DNA from: Winogradskyella schleiferi
GTDB lineage: Bacteria; Bacteroidota; Bacteroidia; Flavobacteriales; Flavobacteriaceae
Reading direction: 5' to 3'
DNA: 64,000 bases
Assembly: GCF_013394655.1 (NCBI RefSeq)
Contig: NZ_CP053351.1
Location: forward strand, 372,001 to 436,000
Shown here: piece by piece, positions 42,700 through 51,185 of the stretch
How the letters are laid out: every line of letters begins with the position of its first letter
How positions within the stretch are numbered: position 1 is the first letter of the stretch
The notes under the pieces: generated by a model
The model's input: the letters and a program-made list of their open reading frames with translations, nothing else
What the model was told of the DNA's origin: nothing
Databases searched by the model: none
Program-made: the position numbers and the translations under genes

Positions 42700-44154
42700 T
42701 TATTCCGAAATAAACTGCTTATAATGCGCATAACGTTCAAAAATTTGATTCACATAGTTATAAGGCTCAATACCTCTTACATAACCATATTTTACCACTG
42801 GGTCATTGTAATTTTTTGGTAAGCTTAATTCTAGAATCATATCCTCTACATTGTCATCCCATAGTTTTGGATTTAGCCCACGTTTTTTAGCTAGTTTTTG
42901 GGCATCTTTAACATGGTATAGGCCACAGTTGTAGGAAGCCATTGTAAATTTTTTACGTTCAGTGGAATCCTTTACAGCTTCAAAATATTCGGATAGTTGG
43001 CCAAGGTAAGACGTACCGCCTCTAATACTTTGTTTAGGATCAGTACGGTCAGTAACACCAAGTTCTTTAGCAGTTTTTGGCATAATTTGCATCAAGCCTT
43101 TGGCATTGGCCCAAGAACTGTTGTTGGGATCGAAGCGCGATTCTTGATAAATAAGCGAAGCAACCAAACGCCAATCCCAACCTATTTTTTCAGAATGTAT
43201 TTTAATTAAGCTGTCATAGGGACTGATCTCTTCTTTATTCAAACTGTAAAAATCACTTTTAACACGTCTCCTAAAGTCCTTTTTATTTTTGAAATACTTA
43301 TTATAAATCACATTGTAATCCACATCTTTTTTTAGCTCTTCTAGCCATAAGTTGGTTGCTTTTAAAAGTTCTGGTGAGTTTTTTCGGGTAGCCCAGCCGA
43401 TACGCTGAGAGAAGCTTACAGGCACATCAACATCTAATATAGGGTGATATGACGCCATTATTTTAGCAATGTTGTTATCTGCTATGGTATATTTAATCTC
43501 ACCGTCAGCGACTTCTTTTATGATTTTATCCGTCGCCATTTCGCCAGGCAGGTTTTTAATATAAATTTTGCCACCAAGTTCTTCGGACAGATTGATTATT
43601 CTCTCTTTGTAAGCAGATTCATTACGAACGGAGACCGTGTCTTGCAATAACTCTATGGCATCATTAACTAAGGAATTTTCCAATTTGTGCCAATGCATCG
43701 TTCGCCAATCATCTGGTTTTTTCTGTACAAGAACTTGTTTGGTTAAATACAAATAATTTGAAAATGAAACCGAAGCTTTGCGGCTTGCAGTTATCGTTAA
43801 GCCATGCGCTAAAATGTCGCCATCACCTCGATTGAGCATGTTTATGAGGTCGTCAATATCATCTGCCACTATGATTTCTAGTTCTAGATCGAGATATTTT
43901 GCGAGACGTTTTAATAGCTCATATTCGTAGCCCATGGGCTTACCTCTGTAAAGAAAGTAGCTTGTGCCACTATAAACGGTTAAAGCTTTGAGTTTACCGT
44001 CCTTTTTAATAGCTGCGAGATCTCTTTGCTGCGTTGGCTCTTCTACAGTAATATTACTATTGCTATTAGGTTTTTCGACGCAAGTGAGATATAAGGAAAA
44101 AAATAAAATCGCTATAAATTGAGAAAGGTTAAAAGGTTTTTTGTTAGCTGGCAT
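42700..44154 (-). CDS. mltF: MltF-type lytic transglycosylase
   Basis: A 484-residue secreted protein with an N-terminal signal/anchor (FIAILFFSLYLTCVEKP, a possible lipobox cysteine). A family 3 solute-binding domain (about residues 50-295; LKALTVYSGTSYFLYRGKPM) precedes a C-terminal SLT domain with the catalytic glutamate in YQESRFDPN (near residue 338) and GLMQIMPKTAKELG. This is the MltF architecture. It cleaves the glycan strand of peptidoglycan. It lies 58 bp after polA in the same direction. Confidence 0.9.
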   Translation of the reverse strand: MPANKKPFNLSQFIAILFFSLYLTCVEKPNSNSNITVEEPTQQRDLAAIKKDGKLKALTVYSGTSYFLYRGKPMGYEYELLKRLAKYLDLELEIIVADDIDDLINMLNRGDGDILAHGLTITASRKASVSFSNYLYLTKQVLVQKKPDDWRTMHWHKLENSLVNDAIELLQDTVSVRNESAYKERIINLSEELGGKIYIKNLPGEMATDKIIKEVADGEIKYTIADNNIAKIMASYHPILDVDVPVSFSQRIGWATRKNSPELLKATNLWLEELKKDVDYNVIYNKYFKNKKDFRRRVKSDFYSLNKEEISPYDSLIKIHSEKIGWDWRLVASLIYQESRFDPNNSSWANAKGLMQIMPKTAKELGVTDRTDPKQSIRGGTSYLGQLSEYFEAVKDSTERKKFTMASYNCGLYHVKDAQKLAKKRGLNPKLWDDNVEDMILELSLPKNYNDPVVKYGYVRGIEPYNYVNQIFERYAHYKQFISE

Positions 44155-44212
44155 AATAAGGTTGATTATTTTCCATAAAATACTAAAAACCTACGAGATT
44201 GATGTTTAAATC

Positions 44213-47077
44213 TTAATGCGCCTCCAACCAATTCAAACCTGTATCAATTTCAACATCCAAAGGAACATCCATTTTATAAGCATTTTCCATCTCAGTTTTG
44301 ATCAAAATCTTGAGTTCTTCAAGTTCTGGTTTGTAAACATCAAACACCAATTCATCATGAACCTGTAAGAGCATTTTCGATTTATAATTGCCTCCTTGTA
44401 GTTTGTTATAAATATTGATCATTGCAATTTTAATAATATCTGCGGCGCTTCCTTGTATTGGTGCATTTACGGCGTTGCGTTCTGCAGCACCTCTAACCAC
44501 GGCGTTTCGAGAATTAATGTCCTTTAAGTAACGACGACGGCCCAAAACGGTTTGCACATAACCATTATCCCTTGCAAAATCTACTTGCTTGCCCATATAG
44601 GCTTTGAGTTTGGGATAGGTTGCGTAATAAGTGTCAATGAGTTCTTTGGCTTCGCCACGAGATAAATCGGTTTGGTTACTTAACCCGAAAGCAGACACAC
44701 CATAAATTATTCCGAAGTTGACTGTTTTAGCATTACTTCGTTGTTCTCTGGTGACTTCAGCTAATGGTACATTAAAAACTTTTGAAGCGGTAGAGGCATG
44801 AATATCCTCGCCATTCTTAAAAGCTTCAATCATCGTTTCCTCTTCACTTAAAGCGGCAATGATTCGTAATTCTATTTGTGAATAATCCGCTGCGAGTAAA
44901 GTGTATTCCTCATTTCGTGGTACAAATGCTTTTCTCACTTGGCGACCGCGTTCGGTTCGGATTGGAATATTCTGTAAGTTTGGATTGTTACTACTTAAAC
45001 GACCCGTCGCAGCAACCGTTTGCATATAATCGGTGTGAACTCGGTTTGTTGAAGGTTCTACTTGCAACGGCAATGCATCAACATACGTGCTCTTTAATTT
45101 TGAAAGCCCTCTGAAGTCTAAAATTTTCTGAATAATATCGTGGTCTTTTGCTAAGTAACTCAATACGTCTTCTGCTGTGGAATATTGACCTGTTTTGGTT
45201 TTTTTAGGCTTATCGACCAGTTTCATTTTTTCAAATAGAATAATGCCCAATTGCTTTGGTGAGGCGATGTTGAATTCTTCTCCTGCGGTTGCATAAATTT
45301 CCTGTTCAAGATTTGATATATCAGTGTTGAGCTGTTCGGATAAGGAATTCAGAAATTCGGTATCTAAATTAATGCCTTCCAATTCCATAGCTGCCAAAAC
45401 CCGTAACAGCGGAATTTCAATATCATCAAATAATTTTTGGGTATTGGCCTCGCCTAATTCTGTTTGAAAATGTTCTTTTAGCTGCAAGGTAATATCTGCA
45501 TCTTCCACCGCATATTCGGTTTGTTTTTCTAAAGGCACCTCTCGCATGGACAATTGGTTTTTGCCTTTTTTGCCAATGAGTTCTGTAATGGAAATAGGTG
45601 TATAGTTCAAATAGGTTTCTGCCAACACATCCATACCATGTCGCATATCTGGATTGATAAGGTAATGTGCTAACATGGTGTCGAAAAGCTTTCCTTTAAC
45701 ATCCACATTATATTTAGCTAAAACCTTAATGTCATATTTTAAATTCTGACCAATTTTTTCAATGTTTTCATTTTCGAAAAATGGTCTTAATATTTCAATT
45801 AAGTTTTGGGCTTCAGATTTATCTTCTGGAAAAGGTACGTAAAACCCTTTACCAACTTCCCATGAAAATGCGATACCAACTAATTCTGCAGTTAAAGGAT
45901 TTAAACCCGTTGTTTCCGTATCGAAACAAACAGAGGTCTGATTCATTAGGTTTTTGACAAACAATTTAGTGGCCATACCAGAGGCTACACTTTGATAGAA
46001 ATGTGAAGTGGTTTCAGCAGTTTTCCTGGAGTTTTCAGTAACCGTCTGGTTTTGGTCGCTGAGCGTGGTCGATGCCCCAAACAATGAAAATTGTCCAGCA
46101 CCTGCGTTAGAGCTTGAACTTGAGACTGAATTTGGCGAAGTCTTCTCGACTGTGCTCGAAGTGACAGTTTTTGAAGTGGAAGTTGACTCATCTTGCGGCG
46201 CAAAGGTCTTTAAGAAATTATCGGTCAATCGTCTAAACTCCAATTCCTGAAAAATTTCCTTTACTTTTTCAACATCTGGATGGTCAAGTTCAAAATCCTT
46301 GGCATTAAACTCCACAGGAACATCTAGCATAATGGTTGCCAGTTGTTTTGATAACAAGCCAAGCTCTTTATTGGCCTCAATCTTTTCTTTCATTTTTCCT
46401 TTTAGCTCATGTGTATTGGCTAAAAGGTTTTCCATACTGCCATAAGCCTTCAAAAATTTCTTAGCAGTTTTCTCTCCAACTCCAGGCAAACCAGGAATAT
46501 TATCACTAGAATCTCCCATCATTCCTAAAAAATCAATGACTTGCATTGGTTCTATAACCTCAAACTTTTTTTGTACTTCAGGAATTCCCCAAGTTTCGTA
46601 ACCGCCTCCAAAAACAGGTCTATACATAAAAATATTCTCTGTTACTAACTGCGCAAAATCTTTATCTGGAGTAACCATATAGGTTTTGTAGCCTTCTTTT
46701 TCCGCTTGACGAGACAGTGTTCCAATAACATCATCTGCTTCGTACCCTTCCTTTACCATGATGGGAATGTGCATGGCTTCCAAAATATTGCAAATATGTG
46801 GAATGGCAGTTCTTATCCCTTCAGGTGTTTCGTCTCTGTTAGCTTTGTAAGCTTCAAACATTTCAACCCTATCTACACTTCCACCTTTATCAAAACAAAC
46901 GGCTAAATGGTCTGGTCGTTCACGTTTTATGACATCTAACAATGAATTCATAAAACCCATAATGGCAGAGGTATCTTCGCCTTTAGAATTTATTCTTGGG
47001 TTTTTTATAAAGGCATAATAGCCACGGAAAATAAGGGCATAGGCATCAACTAGAAAAAGGCGCTTTTGGTCTGACAT
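44213..47077 (-). CDS. polA: DNA polymerase I
   Basis: A 954-residue A-family polymerase. The N-terminal 5'-3' exonuclease domain (about 1-290) has LFLVDAYALIFRGYYAF and LGMMGDSSDNIPGLPGVGEK. The 3'-5' proofreading domain has its DxE motif (CFDTETTGLNP, near residue 385), NLKYDIKVL and YAVEDAD, so proofreading looks intact. The polymerase domain has ADYSQIELRIIAA, RSNAKTVNFGIIYGVSAFGL and LLQVHDELVFD (near residue 906). The linker between the first two domains (about 290-365) is Ser/Thr rich and is partly encoded by two REP-like repeats. A terminator separates it from the cupin gene upstream. Confidence 0.97.
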   Translation of the reverse strand: MSDQKRLFLVDAYALIFRGYYAFIKNPRINSKGEDTSAIMGFMNSLLDVIKRERPDHLAVCFDKGGSVDRVEMFEAYKANRDETPEGIRTAIPHICNILEAMHIPIMVKEGYEADDVIGTLSRQAEKEGYKTYMVTPDKDFAQLVTENIFMYRPVFGGGYETWGIPEVQKKFEVIEPMQVIDFLGMMGDSSDNIPGLPGVGEKTAKKFLKAYGSMENLLANTHELKGKMKEKIEANKELGLLSKQLATIMLDVPVEFNAKDFELDHPDVEKVKEIFQELEFRRLTDNFLKTFAPQDESTSTSKTVTSSTVEKTSPNSVSSSSSNAGAGQFSLFGASTTLSDQNQTVTENSRKTAETTSHFYQSVASGMATKLFVKNLMNQTSVCFDTETTGLNPLTAELVGIAFSWEVGKGFYVPFPEDKSEAQNLIEILRPFFENENIEKIGQNLKYDIKVLAKYNVDVKGKLFDTMLAHYLINPDMRHGMDVLAETYLNYTPISITELIGKKGKNQLSMREVPLEKQTEYAVEDADITLQLKEHFQTELGEANTQKLFDDIEIPLLRVLAAMELEGINLDTEFLNSLSEQLNTDISNLEQEIYATAGEEFNIASPKQLGIILFEKMKLVDKPKKTKTGQYSTAEDVLSYLAKDHDIIQKILDFRGLSKLKSTYVDALPLQVEPSTNRVHTDYMQTVAATGRLSSNNPNLQNIPIRTERGRQVRKAFVPRNEEYTLLAADYSQIELRIIAALSEEETMIEAFKNGEDIHASTASKVFNVPLAEVTREQRSNAKTVNFGIIYGVSAFGLSNQTDLSRGEAKELIDTYYATYPKLKAYMGKQVDFARDNGYVQTVLGRRRYLKDINSRNAVVRGAAERNAVNAPIQGSAADIIKIAMINIYNKLQGGNYKSKMLLQVHDELVFDVYKPELEELKILIKTEMENAYKMDVPLDVEIDTGLNWLEAH
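46054..46076. repeat. REP-like repeat A inside polA linker
   Basis: GGTCGCTGAGCGTGGTCGAT, read in reverse, is the TCGAC-N-GCTCAG repeat type. It is in frame and encodes GASTTLSDQ of the PolA inter-domain linker (near residue 337). Confidence 0.5.
46141..46166. repeat. REP-like repeat B inside polA linker
   Basis: The stretch around CTCGACTGTGCTCGAAGTGA is a related repeat with a palindromic core. It is in frame and encodes VTSSTVEKT (near residue 308). Confidence 0.45.
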
Positions 47078-47158
47078 GTTATTTAATTTTGAAGTCTATA
47101 AAACTACAAAACTTAAACCTTGATATGAAAGAATGATTTATTAAATAATGAACAAAAA

Positions 47159-47184
47159 GAAAGCCGGTCCCTACTCCGGCTTTC
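47159..47184 (-). terminator. terminator below cupin gene
   Basis: A perfect 9-bp stem (GAAAGCCGG with CCGGCTTTC) with an 8-nt loop is followed by T-rich sequence leftward (CTTTCTTTTTG). It ends the cupin transcript 35 bp after its stop, ahead of polA. Confidence 0.88.
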
Positions 47185-47218
47185 TTCCTAAAAAAAAATA
47201 TAATTGAAGACAATCCAA

Positions 47219-47758
47219 TTATGTCATAAATGTGATTCCGTATCTACCGCATATTTCCGAAACTACTTTGAAGTCTGGAGGACCAGAAGGTAAATCGTTT
47301 AGTTCTTTGAACATTATTTCTATTCCAGCAGGAAAGGCGCTAGTGATCATTTTGGCTTTTTCTGTGCCAATTACAGTCCAAGAATGTGGAATATTTTTAG
47401 GAGCAAAAGCAACATCACCAGCTTTGAGTACCGTAGTTTTACCATCTACCATGATTTCAATTTCTCCTTTAATCACTCTAAATATTTCATCTTCCTTGGT
47501 ATGGATGTGTGGTGGAATACCTACACCAGGTTCTACATCATCTACCCATTCTACAATTTGATTGTTAGTGTCACTGCCAATAAGCTTATGCGTTTGTATA
47601 TCACCAATAACATTTAAGCGAGTCCCATCGTTATTTCTAATGATTTTTCCTTTTAAATTACCTGTTAATGTTTTTAAATGCTTTGTGATTGAAAAATTTG
47701 GAATCAACGCTAAGAGGCTGATTCCGCCCAATGATTTTAAAAAATGTTGTCGTTTCAT
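47219..47758 (-). CDS. secreted cupin-domain protein
   Basis: A 179-residue protein with an N-terminal signal-like segment (MKRQHFLKSLGGISLLALIP) and one cupin domain. The metal-binding motif 1 is PPHIHTKEDEIFRVIKGE (two His and one Glu) and motif 2 AGDVAFAPKNIPHSW. These ligands suggest a metal-dependent cupin, but the reaction is unknown. It starts 11 bp below the large surface-protein gene and probably shares its transcript. Confidence 0.8.
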   Translation of the reverse strand: MKRQHFLKSLGGISLLALIPNFSITKHLKTLTGNLKGKIIRNNDGTRLNVIGDIQTHKLIGSDTNNQIVEWVDDVEPGVGIPPHIHTKEDEIFRVIKGEIEIMVDGKTTVLKAGDVAFAPKNIPHSWTVIGTEKAKMITSAFPAGIEIMFKELNDLPSGPPDFKVVSEICGRYGITFMT

Positions 47759-47769
47759 ATCTGTTGTTT

Positions 47770-50700
47770 TTATAATTGTTCAATTTCAAAAAATGTAGCT
47801 CTTGAGTTAGCTTGAATGGTTGCTCCAATGGCTGGACGATTAAAGGCAATATCTAAGGTGTCTCCTGCTGCGAGACTCAAAATACTTGTGATTTGTCTTA
47901 CGATTTGTCCATTACCTGTATGATTGTATTCTGCTCGTCTTTCCTGTGTGCCATTTACACGAATACGAACATCGAAAGTTCCGGTTCCGGTTGAAGCATC
48001 CATAGTAATTTGAGCAGTAACGCGATAAATGGCAGTTTCGGGTATTTCGTACGCGTCGGTTGTCATGTTAAAATTGCTGCCAATATCAAATTGTGCGGCA
48101 TCAAAATTAACTTTTGTAATGCCACTTCCGATTTCGGTTTGGGAAGCACTCATGAATAGTCGTGCGATTGCTTTTTGTGGGTTTAGATTTGAAAGGTCAA
48201 CGGTTTGAGCAGGTTGCCCATCTTCTTCTATTTCTAGCGTCAGTTCATTAGTTGACGAGTTAAAGCTAAAAGAGTCTATTTGCTGGTTGTCGGTGTTAGT
48301 TGTCGGGTTTTGCCAAGTCACATTTCCTAAGCCATCGGTTTGCATGACTTGTCCGTTTGTACCTCTAGAGTTTGGTAAACTGTATGTATTGCCTGAAGTA
48401 GTTCCTAGAGAAACTTCACCCAAAAAGTAAGCGGCATATCCATTAGTTGTGAGAACGTTTGAATAAACGCCATACTCTGTACCAACGATGTCTTCAGGAA
48501 TGTAAATTTCCAAGCCATAAATATTACTTGATCCAGTTGCGTATTTGGCAATATCGACATTGGTATCGCCAAGTTCATTAAATACCGATATTCCTGATCG
48601 TGAAGCTAAAGAATATGGATCATTTACAGAGATGTTCATAGCATTACCACGTTGTGCACTGTGATATATATCCACAAAATTATCACTACTAAAGACGTCA
48701 TTGCCAATTCTAATTGTATTTTGATTGATAAGAGAATTAAGACTGAATTTATAATTGGTAGCTCCTATTAAGCCGATACTTATTTCTCCGTCATTTTGAA
48801 TTCTAAACGATTCGTTTCCATTTACTGAATAGGCTGTTACCGCGTTTGATGGGCTAAAAAAACCGGTGTTTATATCTTGAAAAAATATACTTGGATCTGC
48901 AGCAGTACCACTATCAAATTGAATTTCATCCATGACGCTCATATCATCTGGATTCAGATAATAATTAGTATCATCCCAATCGATAATATTATTGCTTATA
49001 TAAATATTATTATTTGTAGCATTAGTATTTCCAATGTAAACATCACCACTTTGCCTTTCAATATTTGCACCTACAGGTACCCAGTCACTATCGTCAGTTA
49101 AACTTGCTAAATTTACTGAAGTTCCTGTCCCATTTTGAATGCCTAGGTTAAGCGTTGTTCCTGTGAGTGTTGCTGTGGTTAGGTTTTGGTTGTCAGTGCC
49201 AGTGCCATCTCCAACAATATTTTGGAAACTAACATTTCCAGAACCATCTGTTGTTAGAACTTGACCATTTGTGCCATCTGTGGATGGAAAGGCATAACCC
49301 GTTATTGTTGGGTTTCCTATTTGAAATTCACTGTTGGTTCTAAGAATATTACCTATTGTGGTGTTGTCACTTCCAAATTCACCATATATTAAAGCACTGT
49401 TTTGGTCTGCATCAGTGTTTTCGATAAATAGCTTGTTGCTTATATTAACTTCATTAAAACCAGAATTAGCACCTAAAAACACATTTCCAGAACCTCTTGC
49501 AAGCCAACCTGCATAAAAACCAAGTGCAGTATTATTATTGCCAATTTCATTGCTTATTAATGCGTTTCTTCCAATGGCTGTATTCATACTTCCTGTGGTG
49601 TTTCCAGATGCACTGAGGTACCCAAAGGCGGTATTGTTACTTGCTGTATTTAAAGCTAAACTTCTCCAACCAAATGCCGAATTTGCAACTCCATCGACAT
49701 TGAGTTCAAGTGCATTAAACCCGATGGCTACATTTTGATTACTAGTACTATCATCTGAAGCTCCAGCATTGACACCAATGAATAAGGATGAGCCATCATC
49801 AGACCCATCGTTATCACTTTTAGCATCTAATAAATCATTAATACGCTCTGCTCCAGAAACTGGAGTTTCAAAGCTTATATTCCCAAGACCGTCAGTGGTC
49901 ATAACCTGACCGGCTGATCCATCTGCTGAGGGCATAATATATCGGTTGGCAGTGGATTGACCTAAAGATGTTCTTCCAATTAAATAGGCAGCATAACCTG
50001 AACTGTTTTGCACATTTGAATAAAGTCCGTAGTGCGTTCCAGATAAGGATGTAGGAATATCAACATTAAAACCATATTTATTACCAGTGTTGGTTACTGT
50101 AGACATAAAATCTACATTGACTCCATAAAGTATTCCGGTGCCACTTGCGGAATAATAGCTACCTGAGAATAGATTTGTAAATCCATTCAAAGATCCTGAT
50201 GCTAACGCATAATAATTAGCGCTTTCCGCTTGAATATTTCCTGATAGCATTGATTGTACGCCAAAATAGTTATCTGATGTTTGAGCATCTAATGACGTAT
50301 AAAATCCGTTAAATTGACCTGAAGTAGAAGCAGTATTAAGACTTCTAGAGATGCTGACAGCACTAAAGTTATTAGAGTTCCAATCGTGAACACTCAGCGA
50401 TGAGTTAGCAGGTGAATTTTGTCCGATTTTTAGTTTGCCTAAGGTGTAAATGTCATCAATTATGGCATCTGGAGGTGTTGTAGTTCCAATTTCGAAGAAA
50501 TCTGAGTCAGAACCTCGAACTGAAATCCATGACGTGGTATCATTATCCCAATAATAAAATCCTTGTAAAGGCGCTCCGTTTCCTGTAGCAAATACCATCA
50601 TACCATCTTGGTCTGAAGTTGGGTTAGTTATAGGAAAATTATCTATTCTTGGAATAAGGATGCCATCTGAATTTGAAGGTGAAGTTGAGTTTGACGCGCT

Positions 50701-50802
50701 AATGTCTAAAATCGCTTTTGGGTCTGTATTTCCTACACCGACCTGTGCAAAGCTGGTTAATGACATGCATATCAGTAATAGGCATAATTTTATTGTCTTC
50801 AT
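47770..50802 (-). CDS. large repeat-bearing surface protein with C1q-like end
   Basis: About 1010 residues from the ATG at 50802 (signal MKTIKLCLLLICMSLTSFAQ). The mature part starts VGVGNTDPKAILDI, a flavobacterial surface-protein motif. There follow YadA-head-like segments (NTAFGYLSASGNTTGSMNTA, NNTALGFYAGWLARGSGNVF) and three linker copies of the form DGxxGQVMTTDGLGNISF, each followed by a new module. The C-terminal 130 residues (VNFDAAQFDIGSNFNMTTDA to FFEIEQL) resemble a C1q/TNF-like jelly roll. It is probably an adhesin or fibre-like secreted protein. No type IX secretion signal was recognised at the C-terminus. Confidence 0.78.
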   Translation of the reverse strand: MKTIKLCLLLICMSLTSFAQVGVGNTDPKAILDISASNSTSPSNSDGILIPRIDNFPITNPTSDQDGMMVFATGNGAPLQGFYYWDNDTTSWISVRGSDSDFFEIGTTTPPDAIIDDIYTLGKLKIGQNSPANSSLSVHDWNSNNFSAVSISRSLNTASTSGQFNGFYTSLDAQTSDNYFGVQSMLSGNIQAESANYYALASGSLNGFTNLFSGSYYSASGTGILYGVNVDFMSTVTNTGNKYGFNVDIPTSLSGTHYGLYSNVQNSSGYAAYLIGRTSLGQSTANRYIMPSADGSAGQVMTTDGLGNISFETPVSGAERINDLLDAKSDNDGSDDGSSLFIGVNAGASDDSTSNQNVAIGFNALELNVDGVANSAFGWRSLALNTASNNTAFGYLSASGNTTGSMNTAIGRNALISNEIGNNNTALGFYAGWLARGSGNVFLGANSGFNEVNISNKLFIENTDADQNSALIYGEFGSDNTTIGNILRTNSEFQIGNPTITGYAFPSTDGTNGQVLTTDGSGNVSFQNIVGDGTGTDNQNLTTATLTGTTLNLGIQNGTGTSVNLASLTDDSDWVPVGANIERQSGDVYIGNTNATNNNIYISNNIIDWDDTNYYLNPDDMSVMDEIQFDSGTAADPSIFFQDINTGFFSPSNAVTAYSVNGNESFRIQNDGEISIGLIGATNYKFSLNSLINQNTIRIGNDVFSSDNFVDIYHSAQRGNAMNISVNDPYSLASRSGISVFNELGDTNVDIAKYATGSSNIYGLEIYIPEDIVGTEYGVYSNVLTTNGYAAYFLGEVSLGTTSGNTYSLPNSRGTNGQVMQTDGLGNVTWQNPTTNTDNQQIDSFSFNSSTNELTLEIEEDGQPAQTVDLSNLNPQKAIARLFMSASQTEIGSGITKVNFDAAQFDIGSNFNMTTDAYEIPETAIYRVTAQITMDASTGTGTFDVRIRVNGTQERRAEYNHTGNGQIVRQITSILSLAAGDTLDIAFNRPAIGATIQANSRATFFEIEQL

Positions 50803-50831
50803 AACTATAGGGATTTTTGACATTGTTGCAA

Positions 50832-51029
50832 TTAGAAATTGATGTCTACATCAAAAGCGCTTCTCACATCTCTAAAAATGCTGTGGATATAGTAGGATAT
50901 TCCGAGAAAGAGTTCAAAACCTCCAAGAATAAAAGGATTCAAATTTCCTAAAAGTTGAATGGAAATATGACCAGCTAAAACACTGGAATTAATTATAAGT
51001 AAAGAGACTAGAAGTGTTGAAGTTTTCAT
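50832..51029 (-). CDS. small membrane/secreted protein
   Basis: 65 residues. It begins with a signal-like helix (MKTSTLLVSLLIINSSVLAG), followed by a second hydrophobic stretch (NPFILGGFELFLGISYYIHS) and a short acidic tail DVRSAFDVDINF. It is 29 bp upstream of the large surface protein gene in the same direction, so co-expression is likely. No function is recognised. Confidence 0.55.
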   Translation of the reverse strand: MKTSTLLVSLLIINSSVLAGHISIQLLGNLNPFILGGFELFLGISYYIHSIFRDVRSAFDVDINF

Positions 51030-51185
51030 GATACAACGTGTTAATGATTAATAGCTTCACAAACTTATTGTAACACTCAAAAAAAGGTCTTGATTATTTA
51101 TTCAAAAGTGGGTAGTATTTTTTCAAAATGAAGAAAAATGACAGGGAATATATGTTCATTTAAAATATAAAAATCTAATAATTAT

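Noticed and set aside
47770..50802. Prophage tail-fibre region
   Set aside because: The YadA-like and collar-like modules resemble tail fibres, but there are no other phage genes nearby and the protein has a Sec signal peptide, so a surface protein is more likely.
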